Assembly (NCBI GenBank): GCA_016703605.1
Contig: JADJBU010000002.1
Location: forward strand, 372,001-436,000
Length of the DNA: 64,000 bases
Reading direction: 5' to 3'
Source: Candidatus Villigracilis adiacens
GTDB lineage: Bacteria > Chloroflexota > Anaerolineae > Anaerolineales > Villigracilaceae
Made by a program: the position numbers and the translations under genes
Shown here: positions 45,361 through 52,134 of the stretch, in pieces
How positions within the stretch are numbered: position 1 is the stretch's first letter
Layout of the letters: every line of letters starts with the position of its first letter
Notes under the pieces: model-generated
What the model was told of the DNA's origin: nothing
Seen by the model: only the letters and a program-made list of their open reading frames with translations
Database searches by the model: none

Positions 45361-46113
45361 TCACCCCACGCGCTCGGCGTCGCGTCCGTAGATTTCTTTG
45401 AATTTTTTATCGTCAATTTCGCCGGGCAGACCTTCAAAGACCAGCCTGCCTTGATTCAACGCGATCACGCGGTCGGCGTATTTATGCACCAGGTCGAGGA
45501 AGTGCAGGCTGCAAAGCACGGTCACGCCGTCCTCTTTATTGATGCGTTCGAGATGCTTCATGATGCTGTGCGCGAGGACCGGGTCGAGGCTGGCAACCGG
45601 TTCGTCGGCGAGGATGATCTCCGGGTCCTGCATGAGGGCGCGCGCAATGCCCACGCGCTGCTGCTGCCCGCCGCTCAATTCGTCGGCGCGGTAATCGGCT
45701 TTATCGGGGATGCCCACCCGCGCCAGCGCCTGATGCGCCTTCTCGATATCCGTTTTGCTGAAGCGGTTGATCAAACTCCAGGCGGGGTTGGTGTAGCCCA
45801 GCCGCCCGGCGAGGACGTTGGTCAATACCTTCGAGCGATGCACCAGGTTGAAACTCTGGAAGACCATTCCGATCCGGCGGCGGATGCGGCGCAATTCCTC
45901 CGGCGACGCGGCGGTGACGTCCTGCCCGTTCCAAAAAATTTGCCCGGAGGTTGGTTCGATTAAACGATTGATACAGCGCAGAAGCGTGGATTTGCCCGAG
46001 CCGCTCAACCCAATGACCGCCAGGAATTGACCCTTGGGAACGGTGAAACTGACATCGGTGAGCGCCTGCACGCCTCCTTCGTAGACTTTGGTGATGTTCC
46101 TCGCTTCGAGCAT
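45361..46113 (-). CDS. phnC: Phosphonate-type ABC transporter ATP-binding protein
   Basis: A 250-residue ATPase. Walker A is GLSGSGKST, the signature ELSGGQQQRVGIARAL, Walker B IILADEPVAS, and the switch His is in LCSLHFLDLV. The segment RIGMVFQSFNLVHRSKVLTN is typical of PhnC. It couples to phnE downstream and is separated from phnD by two hairpins that could lower expression of phnC-phnE relative to the binding protein. Confidence 0.93.
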   Translation of the reverse strand: MLEARNITKVYEGGVQALTDVSFTVPKGQFLAVIGLSGSGKSTLLRCINRLIEPTSGQIFWNGQDVTAASPEELRRIRRRIGMVFQSFNLVHRSKVLTNVLAGRLGYTNPAWSLINRFSKTDIEKAHQALARVGIPDKADYRADELSGGQQQRVGIARALMQDPEIILADEPVASLDPVLAHSIMKHLERINKEDGVTVLCSLHFLDLVHKYADRVIALNQGRLVFEGLPGEIDDKKFKEIYGRDAERVG

Positions 46114-46136
46114 GGCACTCCTCTTTTTACGTAGTA

Positions 46137-46189
46137 CGTCCCGAAGGTTCTTGAAAAACGAGCCTGCTTTCGATCAAACCTTCGGGACG
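46137..46189 (-). terminator. Hairpin in the phnD-phnC gap
   Basis: CGTCCCGAAGGTT (46137-46149) and AACCTTCGGGACG (46177-46189) are perfect complements around a 27-nt loop. A related sequence lies near 38530-38575, so it may be a dispersed repeat. Without a T-run it would act as a partial terminator or processing site. Confidence 0.4.
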
Positions 46190-46214
46190 CTGTGTATCCT
46201 GATTTTATAACAAA

Positions 46215-46245
46215 CCGGGCAGGAGAGACATGCTCCCCTGCCCGG
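46215..46245 (-). terminator. Hairpin directly downstream of phnD
   Basis: CCGGGCAGG and CCTGCCCGG form a 9-bp GC-rich stem about 20 bp after the phnD stop codon, with a 13-nt loop, followed on the minus strand by TTTGTTATAAAA. It may attenuate read-through into phnC. Confidence 0.5.
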
Positions 46246-46264
46246 AATTTCAGACAGTTGCTTA

Positions 46265-47371
46265 TTACTTCAGCGCTTCGAGCGTGATGCCGGAGGCGGT
46301 TACCGCATTGCGGATGTCGTCGTACTCGGCGTCGGTGGTGGGATTGATGCCCGTCCAGCTATAGGCGTCGAATGCGGCCGCGAAGCCTTCCGCATCGTTG
46401 GCGGCGAAGTCGAAGAGCGCCTGCATGATCTGTTCCATCAGCGCGTCGTCGAATTCGGGACCGAAGGAAACGGTGTCGTTGGCAATGGCGGGGGTGATGG
46501 CGAGAACGCGAACCTTTTGCATCACATCCGGAACTTCCTTGCGGAGGTTGCGGCGGGCATCGCGCGGTTCGAAGTTGCCGCACAGCACGGTTTTATCCTC
46601 GGCGGTGTTGGCGCAGGAGGCAATCAGGTCGTCCGGCACGTCAATCTGGTCGAGTCCGTCGAGTCCAAGTGAAGTTCCGTCCACATTGGCGGGGCTCCAG
46701 AAGGCGGTGGCAAAGTCCACTTCACCGTTATACACGGCGCGGACTGCCGCATCGTGCGAGCCTGCTTCCACAACTTCGCCGGGGGTCATGCCCTCTGACT
46801 GGAACATATATTGCGGGTACAGGTAGCCGGAGGTGGAGGTGGCGTCGGGATACGCCCACTTCTTGCCGTTCAGGTCGGCGAGAGTCTGGTATTCGCTGTC
46901 GCGCGCAACGACGATCATCGCGGCGTACCAGTCGAGACCGAAGCGGACGGCTTTGCCGCCCACTTTGATTCCGCACAGGTTATTGCCAAGCACATAACCC
47001 AGTCCGGGGACGAACACCATCGTATCGCTCGGGGAAGCGCAGACTTCCTCGATGGTGGCGGCGTAGGAGGTCGGGACGACCACTTCGAAGGTCAAGCCGG
47101 TGGCTGTGTTCAACGCGGCGGCGAGCAGTTCGCCTCCTGCGGTGATTTCAGCGGCGTCCACCGACGGAACGAACAAGACCTTGATGGGGTGTTCGGGGGA
47201 GCCGACGGCGGGCATTTCCTCGGTCGGTTCGGCGGTGGGTTCAGGCGTGGGTTCCTCAGTGGGCGCTTCGGTGGCGACGGGTTCTTCCGTGGCGGGCGTA
47301 CCGCAGGCGCTGAGCATCATCGCAGCAGCCACGATGAGGGACAGCAGAACGAACAAATTGCGTTTATTCAT
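46265..47371 (-). CDS. phnD: Phosphonate-type ABC transporter substrate-binding lipoprotein
   Basis: A 368-residue binding protein. The signal peptide ends with lipobox MLSAC, and the linker is a Glu/Pro/Thr/Ala-rich repeat (EEPVATEAPTEEPTPEPTAE). The type II periplasmic binding fold starts at IKVLFVPSVDAAEIT; the segments SDTMVFVPGLGY, WAYPDATSTSGYLYP and GEVDFATAFWSP match PhnD-like phosphate/phosphonate-binding loops. GGAG precedes the ATG. It is the first gene of the transporter operon. Confidence 0.92.
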   Translation of the reverse strand: MNKRNLFVLLSLIVAAAMMLSACGTPATEEPVATEAPTEEPTPEPTAEPTEEMPAVGSPEHPIKVLFVPSVDAAEITAGGELLAAALNTATGLTFEVVVPTSYAATIEEVCASPSDTMVFVPGLGYVLGNNLCGIKVGGKAVRFGLDWYAAMIVVARDSEYQTLADLNGKKWAYPDATSTSGYLYPQYMFQSEGMTPGEVVEAGSHDAAVRAVYNGEVDFATAFWSPANVDGTSLGLDGLDQIDVPDDLIASCANTAEDKTVLCGNFEPRDARRNLRKEVPDVMQKVRVLAITPAIANDTVSFGPEFDDALMEQIMQALFDFAANDAEGFAAAFDAYSWTGINPTTDAEYDDIRNAVTASGITLEALK

Positions 47372-47447
47372 GGTTTCTCCTTCTTTCCTTTACGTATGGT
47401 GGATATGGTTTTCAGGGTGCAGGAACCCCTGACAACATGATGATACC

Positions 47448-47470
47448 GCTTGTTAACATTGTTAACAAGC
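47448..47470. promoter_or_regulatory. Perfect palindrome upstream of phnD (operator candidate)
   Basis: Half-site GCTTGTTAACA is followed by one base and its exact reverse complement TGTTAACAAGC, 77-99 bp before the phnD start codon. It shares the CTTGT...ACAAG half-site with a second palindrome at 47518-47535, which suggests two binding sites for one repressor. Confidence 0.55.
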
Positions 47471-47517
47471 CTCCTTCTCTTAAAATATTTGTCAGCGTTT
47501 TGCCGCTACAGGGAGTT

Positions 47518-47535
47518 AACTTGTCTTGACAAGTT
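47518..47535. promoter_or_regulatory. Second palindrome upstream of phnD
   Basis: AACTTGTC-TT-GACAAGTT, an 8-bp perfect inverted repeat with a 2-bp centre, lies about 15 bp downstream of the candidate -10 box. A dimeric repressor bound here would block transcription start. Confidence 0.5.
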
Positions 47536-47550
47536 TCCGGCATCCTGGTC

Positions 47551-47579
47551 ATTATACATTACCCCGCCTGGAATGGAAA
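47551..47579 (-). promoter_or_regulatory. Promoter candidate for phnDCE
   Basis: On the minus strand TATAAT (47551-47556) has a weak TTTCCA 17 bp upstream (47574-47579). The leader to phnD would be about 170 nt and contain both palindromes. A poor -35 fits an activator-dependent or regulated promoter. Confidence 0.45.
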
Positions 47580-47690
47580 AAAATCTTATAAACAAATTTT
47601 TATCGTCTTGTAAATAATGGAGGCTCAAACGAATGATGCGCAAGGGCGCACCTGCCCGCCTGAACAGGGTGAGTCAGGCGGGTGGATTCG

Positions 47691-47795
47691 CCCCCATTCA
47701 CCAGACTCTTCGACCTGATTTCGGAACCAATCCAAAATATCATCTTCAATGCGGGTGGTGATGCGTATTTTTCCCTGCGGCGCGCGGACAACGAC
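47691..47795 (-). pseudogene. Remnant of a BrnA-type antitoxin
   Basis: One minus-strand frame reads VVVRAPQGKIRITTRIEDDI, then LDWFRNQVEESG, which resembles the C-terminal DNA-binding part of BrnA antitoxins (R-x-R-L-D-x-D-V-L-x-W-F). Stops lie upstream in the same frame (TGA TAG near 47808) and the usual YQTxIN continuation is replaced by unrelated sequence, so both ends are missing. No BrnT toxin was found. It is flanked by dispersed repeats. Confidence 0.4.
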
Positions 47796-47817
47796 TCCCC
47801 AGGAGCTAAAACCAACC

Positions 47818-47954
47818 TATCAACCAAGCATTGACTTGAAACCTCAGCGCCCATCCACAGGCCGCCACAAAAAATACCCTCTCCTTCAGGACGCGTGCCC
47901 GAAGGGTAGAGGGGCAAACGGACAGACTTGATCATCACGCCAATCAGGGAGAGG
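47818..47954. repeat. Dispersed repeat of the toxin-antitoxin island, copy 1
   Basis: Contains CAACCAAGCATTGACTTGAA, CTCAGCGCCCATCCACAG, then ACAAAAAATACCCTCTCCTT and a tail with ATCACGCCAATCAGGGAGAG. The same blocks recur at 48691-48770, 49691-49760 and 51545-51667. It is non-coding. Confidence 0.75.
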
Positions 47955-47960
47955 CTTCTG

Positions 47961-48242
47961 TTATGCCAATTGCACTTTCAATTTTTTCCCAACCGCGGAC
48001 GCAGCCCGTTCCAATGTGATCAACGTAATTGAAGCATTCTCCGGGTCGAGTAGACGTTCCAGCGCGGCACGACTGGTTTTCATGCGGCTTGCCATCTCTG
48101 TTTTGCTGAGCTTTTTCTCTTTCATCTCTTTGGCAATTTGATAGGCGATGACGCGCTTGATAGCAACAGCTTGTACTTGTTCGTAGATACCATCTTCTTT
48201 GAGGAAGTCATCAAAGTCGCTTCCAACATGTTTCTTGTTCAT
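47961..48242 (-). CDS. XRE-family antitoxin (HigA-like)
   Basis: A 93-residue DNA-binding antitoxin. The helix-turn-helix spans about 42-75 (KLSKTEMASRMKTSRAALER), followed by the conserved LLDPENASITLITLERAASA that packs against the toxin. The gene starts 1 bp after the toxin stop, in toxin-first order as in HigBA modules. The product would neutralise the toxin and repress the promoter. Confidence 0.86.
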   Translation of the reverse strand: MNKKHVGSDFDDFLKEDGIYEQVQAVAIKRVIAYQIAKEMKEKKLSKTEMASRMKTSRAALERLLDPENASITLITLERAASAVGKKLKVQLA

Positions 48243-48243
48243 T

Positions 48244-48603
48244 TTATTCTTTCTCTACTTTCTTCAGACGACGATGGGCAGTGTCTAAGTCGTCCTGAGG
48301 TGTCTTTTGTGATTTCTTGACGAAACCATGCAAGAGAATCATTGTTTTGTCGATCACGGTAAATAATACTCTGGCAATTCCCGAACCAATATGCGAGCGG
48401 ACCTCCCACAATCCGCGCCCCATCTTGCGGATCAACGGCATTCCAAGCGGCCAGCCATATTGGGCGGTCTTGATATCTTCACCAATGGCTTGACGATCTG
48501 CTTTCGGCAATTCCTTCAAACATTCGCGAACAGGTTCTTTGCCTGTTTCGCTTTTATAGAATTTTACGTTTAGGATTGGCTCCCGATCCTTGTTTTCATC
48601 CAT
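48244..48603 (-). CDS. RelE/HigB-family toxin (Gp49-like)
   Basis: A 119-residue toxin of the phage-derived Gp49-like/HigB type, expected to cut mRNA at the ribosome. Family segments are VKFYKSETGKEPVRECLKEL, GLWEVRSHIGSGIARVLFT and MILLHGFVKKSQKTP. The start at 48603 was chosen because the family fold begins there and a promoter -10 box lies only 7 bp upstream, so the mRNA may be leaderless; the frame upstream runs into the promoter. It forms an operon with the XRE antitoxin. Confidence 0.86.
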   Translation of the reverse strand: MDENKDREPILNVKFYKSETGKEPVRECLKELPKADRQAIGEDIKTAQYGWPLGMPLIRKMGRGLWEVRSHIGSGIARVLFTVIDKTMILLHGFVKKSQKTPQDDLDTAHRRLKKVEKE

Positions 48604-48610
48604 GGGCAAA

Positions 48611-48638
48611 AGTGTACCATAATTGGTACGTAAGTCAA
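48611..48638 (-). promoter_or_regulatory. Promoter with overlapping palindrome for the HigBA-like module
   Basis: On the minus strand, TTGACT (48633-48638) and TACACT (48611-48616) have a 16-bp spacer. The palindrome GTACC-N6-GGTAC (48614-48629) overlaps the spacer and -10 box, as expected for autorepression by the antitoxin. Confidence 0.6.
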
Positions 48639-48690
48639 GACTTAAAGCAACCTCTCCCCCGCCTCCCCGACCGGGGAGGCGCCTTTGCAC

Positions 48691-48770
48691 CATCAACCAA
48701 GAAGTTCACTTGAAATCTCAGCGCCCATCCACAGAACAGCAAACAAAAAAAATACCCTCTCCTTCAGGAC
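48691..48770. repeat. Dispersed repeat of the toxin-antitoxin island, copy 2
   Basis: Blocks CATCAACCAAG, CTTGAAATCTCAGCGCCCAT and AAAAATACCCTCTCCTTCAG match copy 1. Next to it, a perfect 8-bp stem with 4-nt loop (GCCTCCCC-GACC-GGGGAGGC, 48661-48680) may end vapC transcription, though it has no T-run. Confidence 0.75.
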
Positions 48771-48854
48771 AGGCGATGCACTGACTGGCACAGCCGTGTC
48801 GAAGCGGTGATGCCCCTGCAAACGCAGATTATTACGTTTCGAACCACACGCGCT

Positions 48855-49274
48855 TTACTTTCTCTGCTTCAACCATTCCACCTTTGCCAGTTCGGTGACA
48901 TCGTGAAATTCCGGGTCACCGGTCATGACGATGCCGTCCAGTTTTTGCGCCGCAACGATGACGAAAGCATCCGCATAAGAAACGGGATGATTCGCTTTGA
49001 CGTGAGCCGCGGCAAAGACGGTCTGGTCGTCTGCAGGAAGGACTTCAATGGGAAGGCTTTGGATGACAGCCAGCGCATCCTGCGCCCGACCCAATCCGTA
49101 ATTTCTTTCCATGTTGTACAACATTTCCCCAAGGTTGATGACGGACATGTAATTATGGCACTTCCCTTTTTCGCCGTCATCCAAAATTTCGCGGACTCTC
49201 TGCGCGGCGGGTTCGCCGTTCAGGTATGCCATGAGCGCGAAAGCATCCATGATGTAAACCGGAAGATCAGCCAT
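48855..49274 (-). CDS. vapC: PIN-domain ribonuclease toxin (VapC-like)
   Basis: A 139-residue PIN-fold toxin. The acidic catalytic residues are visible: Asp10 (IMDAFAL), Glu50 (INLGEM), Asp102 (SYADAFVI) and Asp120 (MTGDPEF). VapC enzymes cut tRNA or rRNA. It overlaps the upstream antitoxin gene by 8 bp, the typical VapBC arrangement. The gene ends about 85 bp before a copy of the dispersed repeat. Confidence 0.9.
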   Translation of the reverse strand: MADLPVYIMDAFALMAYLNGEPAAQRVREILDDGEKGKCHNYMSVINLGEMLYNMERNYGLGRAQDALAVIQSLPIEVLPADDQTVFAAAHVKANHPVSYADAFVIVAAQKLDGIVMTGDPEFHDVTELAKVEWLKQRK

Positions 49275-49515
49275 TCAAAAACCTCTCCTCGCGTTTCTTT
49301 TCGAGTTCACGGTCTGCCTTTAATGACTCAGTCAAAGATGGACCACCCTTTAAAAAACCATATCCTGTTTTGACAGGGTCTTTCACCACAGGGACAATTG
49401 CCAGCACGCCGCCATAATCCACAATGACCACCTTCGCGCCGGGATGCAGGTTGTATTTCTTACGATATTCTGCCGGGATGACCACCCAGCCTTTGTTGGA
49501 AATAGTGAGTTCCAT
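49267..49515 (-). CDS. vapB: AbrB/MazE-family antitoxin (VapB-like)
   Basis: An 82-residue antitoxin with an N-terminal SpoVT-AbrB swapped-hairpin fold (LTISNKGWVVIPAEYRKKYN, then LHPGAKVVIVDYGG) and a charged C-terminal tail (KADRELEKKREERF) that should wrap the toxin. AAAGGAAAA precedes the ATG and a palindrome lies just upstream, fitting autorepression. Confidence 0.9.
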   Translation of the reverse strand: MELTISNKGWVVIPAEYRKKYNLHPGAKVVIVDYGGVLAIVPVVKDPVKTGYGFLKGGPSLTESLKADRELEKKREERFLNG

Positions 49516-49529
49516 AAGATTTTCCTTTC

Positions 49530-49557
49530 GTTATACCTTTTACATTAAAAGTATAAC
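49530..49557. promoter_or_regulatory. Palindrome upstream of vapBC (operator candidate)
   Basis: GTTATAC-CTTTTA and TAAAAG-TATAAC arms match with one unpaired base around a short centre. It sits 15-42 bp before the vapB ATG and includes a TATAAC -10-like box on the minus strand. AbrB-type antitoxins commonly bind such AT-rich inverted repeats. Confidence 0.5.
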
Positions 49558-49690
49558 ATAAAACCGCCCCCACCCATCCTCCCCCAAATACGACATGGAA
49601 GCGCTTTCTGAATCAACCAAACTATAAATTGTCGGAATTGCCCACAGGGTGCTTCGCAAGGAGAGGTGCCGAAGGCGGAGGGGGTGAATC

Positions 49691-49760
49691 GCCACAAAAA
49701 ATACCCTCTCCTTTAGGAGAGGGCTGAGCGGACATTGCGATTATCACACCTATCAAGAAG
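49691..49760. repeat. Dispersed repeat of the toxin-antitoxin island, copy 3
   Basis: CCACAAAAAATACCCTCTCC, then TTTAGGAGAGGGCTGAGCGG and ATTGCGATTATCAC; CCCTCTCC and GGAGAGGG form a hairpin. It matches copies 1, 2 and 4. Confidence 0.75.
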
Positions 49761-49788
49761 GGATCTCGTGAATATATTCTTTGCAATT

Positions 49789-50891
49789 TCATTCTGACAT
49801 GGAGTCAGTAGTGCTTTGAACTTCATTGGATAAATCGGGCTTTTTCTCTTTTAAGCGTAGGAACAATCGCAGACCGATAATCACTATGCCAGTAATAAGG
49901 CTGATAGCCCACAAAGCGGCCACACCATATGGACTTGGGAATGTAACAAATACATCCACAATATACGTAATTATAACGGGAATACCAATTAAGGACGTAA
50001 AGGGCGCTCTTCGGTGACGAATTGTACATTGAGGAAATTCGATAACAACCCAATCGTCCAGAATACTAACAGGAAGAAAGTTTGCAACCCAGGAAATCTT
50101 AGGGTAACGCGTTCAAATAAATAAGACAGGTAAATAGCTGGCACAATAGCGAACAAACCAGTAATGATGATAGGCTCAAAGCCTGTTTTGGGTCTTAGCA
50201 AGGTGACTATTCCCCACATAAACAGTGCAATCACCAAAATGATCATAAGGCGAATGATCGTATTCCAAAACGCAAGAAAGATAAAACCAAATATCACGAT
50301 CAATAGAGAGATAAACACCCAAGCTTGCGACACCGTATCTGCATTAATAATGATCGGGTCTTTTTCAAAGGCAGTGTTTAAATCTGATAACGGGAAAGAT
50401 TGATAACCATTCCGTGGAGTCAGCATGTGCAACTCAGTCTCGGTCATTAGAAAGCCCTGATAATAAATATCCGGGTCGATCTCGGTATAAATACCTGTTG
50501 TATCCACACCTACGAACATGTTTTGTCCGGTTTCATCGGGACCATCAACCAAAACGTAAGGTTGTTCTCCATCGACCACTGCATTACCATTCGAAATGGT
50601 AATGGAAGGTATATCACCATCGACATATGCCTGCTGGATTGAACCGATACCCGAAAACAAACTTATGGCGATACTGATGGTTGATAAAGTGGAAATAAAA
50701 AGGGTAAAAACCACAAAGAACAAAACAGCACTTCCAACGCTTTTTTGCGCTGCCTTGCGATAATAGGAGAGACTGCTGAACGGCAAGACAGCACCGCTTA
50801 AAAACCACCCTATTTCACCTAAACAGCCTGCACTAGTACTTTTTGTAGTAACAGGTTCCTGATCTTTCAAAGTTGAAGTTTCTATTGTCAT
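49789..50891 (-). CDS. DUF1189-like membrane protein, frameshifted
   Basis: A protein with about four helices in its direct frame. After the first helix (SAVLFFVVFTLFISTLSTIS) there is an extracytoplasmic domain with SITISNGNAVVDGEQPYVLV and FVGVDTTGIYTEIDPD, patterns seen in DUF1189 proteins. The direct frame ends after FVTEERPLRP at 49989; a neighbouring frame continues LIGIPVIITYIVDVFVTFPS with two more helices and a charged tail to a TGA at 49789. Adding one T at 49991-49992 (AA on the plus strand) joins them, giving about 366 residues. Co-transcribed with the thioredoxin-like gene upstream. Function unknown. Confidence 0.7.
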
Positions 50892-50904
50892 TTGATTTTC
50901 CTCT

Positions 50905-51489
50905 CTATGGATGGATAGTGCTTTGGAATTGAGTATATGGAGAAATACCGATCAACGGAAGTTTTTCAAGAAGCAATTCCGGGGTGACCCGTTCAATCAG
51001 TTTGGCTTGGACAATACCGTCTGCATCGATAAAAAGTTCAGTCGGAATGGCAAAGACTTGATACAGTTCCATAACCGCCCCATCGCGATCGAGTAAGATG
51101 GGATGAGTAAGACCAAATTCATCGGCATAAGCTTGTATGATCTCAGGGCTCTCCTTACTGTCAATGAGTAAGACAGCCAGTTGAGGATAGGTTTCGTGCA
51201 GTTCTTGCAACAAAGGTGCTTCGATGCGGCAATCTGGGCACCAAGTGGCACCAATGGATAATAAGATAGGGCGTCCTTTGAATTGGCTAAGGCTCATCGT
51301 TTCCCCATCAAGTGAGATCAATTCAAAATCTGGAGCAGGATCACCTACCTTCAAAGAACTATTGTTTAAATAGTTTTTATAGAGTTCCGGTGAAAACCGG
51401 ACAGCCAAACCGACACCCAAACAGCCTACCAGACAGATGCTCATGACGCCGACTATGAAAGCTGCTAAAGTGGTGTTCTTTTTTTTCAT
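50905..51489 (-). CDS. TlpA/ResA-like thiol-disulfide oxidoreductase, membrane-anchored
   Basis: A 194-residue extracytoplasmic thioredoxin-fold protein. The N-terminal hydrophobic segment includes a lipobox-like LVGC (Cys23). The domain begins GDPAPDFELISLDGETMSL, has the active site WCPDC (Cys84, Cys87) and the cis-Pro in FAIPTELFI. Such proteins reduce or exchange disulfides in secreted proteins or cytochrome c maturation. It is 13 bp upstream of the DUF1189-like gene and shares its operon. Confidence 0.9.
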   Translation of the reverse strand: MKKKNTTLAAFIVGVMSICLVGCLGVGLAVRFSPELYKNYLNNSSLKVGDPAPDFELISLDGETMSLSQFKGRPILLSIGATWCPDCRIEAPLLQELHETYPQLAVLLIDSKESPEIIQAYADEFGLTHPILLDRDGAVMELYQVFAIPTELFIDADGIVQAKLIERVTPELLLEKLPLIGISPYTQFQSTIHP

Positions 51490-51544
51490 AATTCCTCCTA
51501 TCTCTATAAATGGATTTTACCGTAAATCAGGCGGAGGATACAGA

Positions 51545-51667
51545 GCAGCAACCAAAAAAAATACCCTCTCCTTCAGGAGAGGGCTGAGCGGACATGCCGA
51601 TTATCACGTCAATCAGGGTGAGGTCCAGCGGACAAGCCGAATATCACGTCATTTATTAGGGAGAGGT
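51545..51667. repeat. Dispersed repeat of the toxin-antitoxin island, copy 4
   Basis: AAAAATACCCTCTCCTTCAG and GAGAGGGCTGAGCGGACATG, ATTATCACGTCAATCAGGGT; the motif GCGGACA-N3-CGA-N-TATCACGTCA then appears a second time in the same copy. It fills most of the gap between the TlpA-like gene and the third toxin-antitoxin module. Confidence 0.75.
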
Positions 51668-51725
51668 CTAGCTCTTTGCTCGATTACAACATTATCAATC
51701 CAGGAGATATTAATGAAACAGCATC

Positions 51726-51788
51726 TTGATTTTATTAAAGGTTTATGCTACAATTATTATTAACCCAAAGGGTTAACAATAATTGTAG
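51726..51788 (+). promoter_or_regulatory. Promoter and operator of the HigB / HigA-ImmA module
   Basis: TTGATT (51726-51731), a 17-bp spacer and TACAAT (51749-51754) with TGC before it (extended -10). A 19-bp inverted repeat with one mismatch, arms 51748-51766 and 51770-51788 (ending AACCC / GGGTT), covers the -10 box and the start of transcription, the expected place for antitoxin autorepression. Confidence 0.7.
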
Positions 51789-51795
51789 GGATACT

Positions 51796-52134
51796 TTGGA
51801 CATACTTTTTCGGACAACAAAGCTCGCAAAAGAGTGCAACGAATATAGGCTGTTACAAAAAGTCCACGGCGAACGAAGGGCAAGATTGATTCGACGTCGT
51901 TTGGATGAACTTCGAGCCGCTAATAATTTAGCAGAAATCAGCTATCTACCTCCACCAAGAATGCATCAATTAAAAGGTGAACGACAAGGACAAATTTCAT
52001 TAGATCTTGACCATCCTTATCGTCTCTTAATTACAGTTGCAAACAAGCCCGTTCCGAAAAAAGATAATGGAAGTATTAATTTATCAAAAGTAACTGAAAT
52101 TATGATCTATGGCATAGAGGATACACATGATTAA
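51796..52134 (+). CDS. HigB-like toxin (plasmid maintenance killer family)
   Basis: A 112-residue RelE-superfamily toxin. The start was placed at the TTG at 51796, which has AGGGA 5 nt upstream and gives the family N-terminus DILFRTTKLAKECNEYR; an ATG at 51745 would lie before the transcription start. Further family segments are LIRRRLDELRAANNL and HQLKGERQGQISLDLDHPYR. It overlaps the HigA-ImmA gene by 8 bp. The base composition is more AT-rich than in the surrounding genes, which suggests recent transfer. Confidence 0.85.
   Translation: MDILFRTTKLAKECNEYRLLQKVHGERRARLIRRRLDELRAANNLAEISYLPPPRMHQLKGERQGQISLDLDHPYRLLITVANKPVPKKDNGSINLSKVTEIMIYGIEDTHD

Noticed and set aside
47600..47938. 112-codon minus-strand frame in the phnD upstream region
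   Set aside because: It is read across dispersed repeats; the only protein-like signal there is the short BrnA remnant in another frame.
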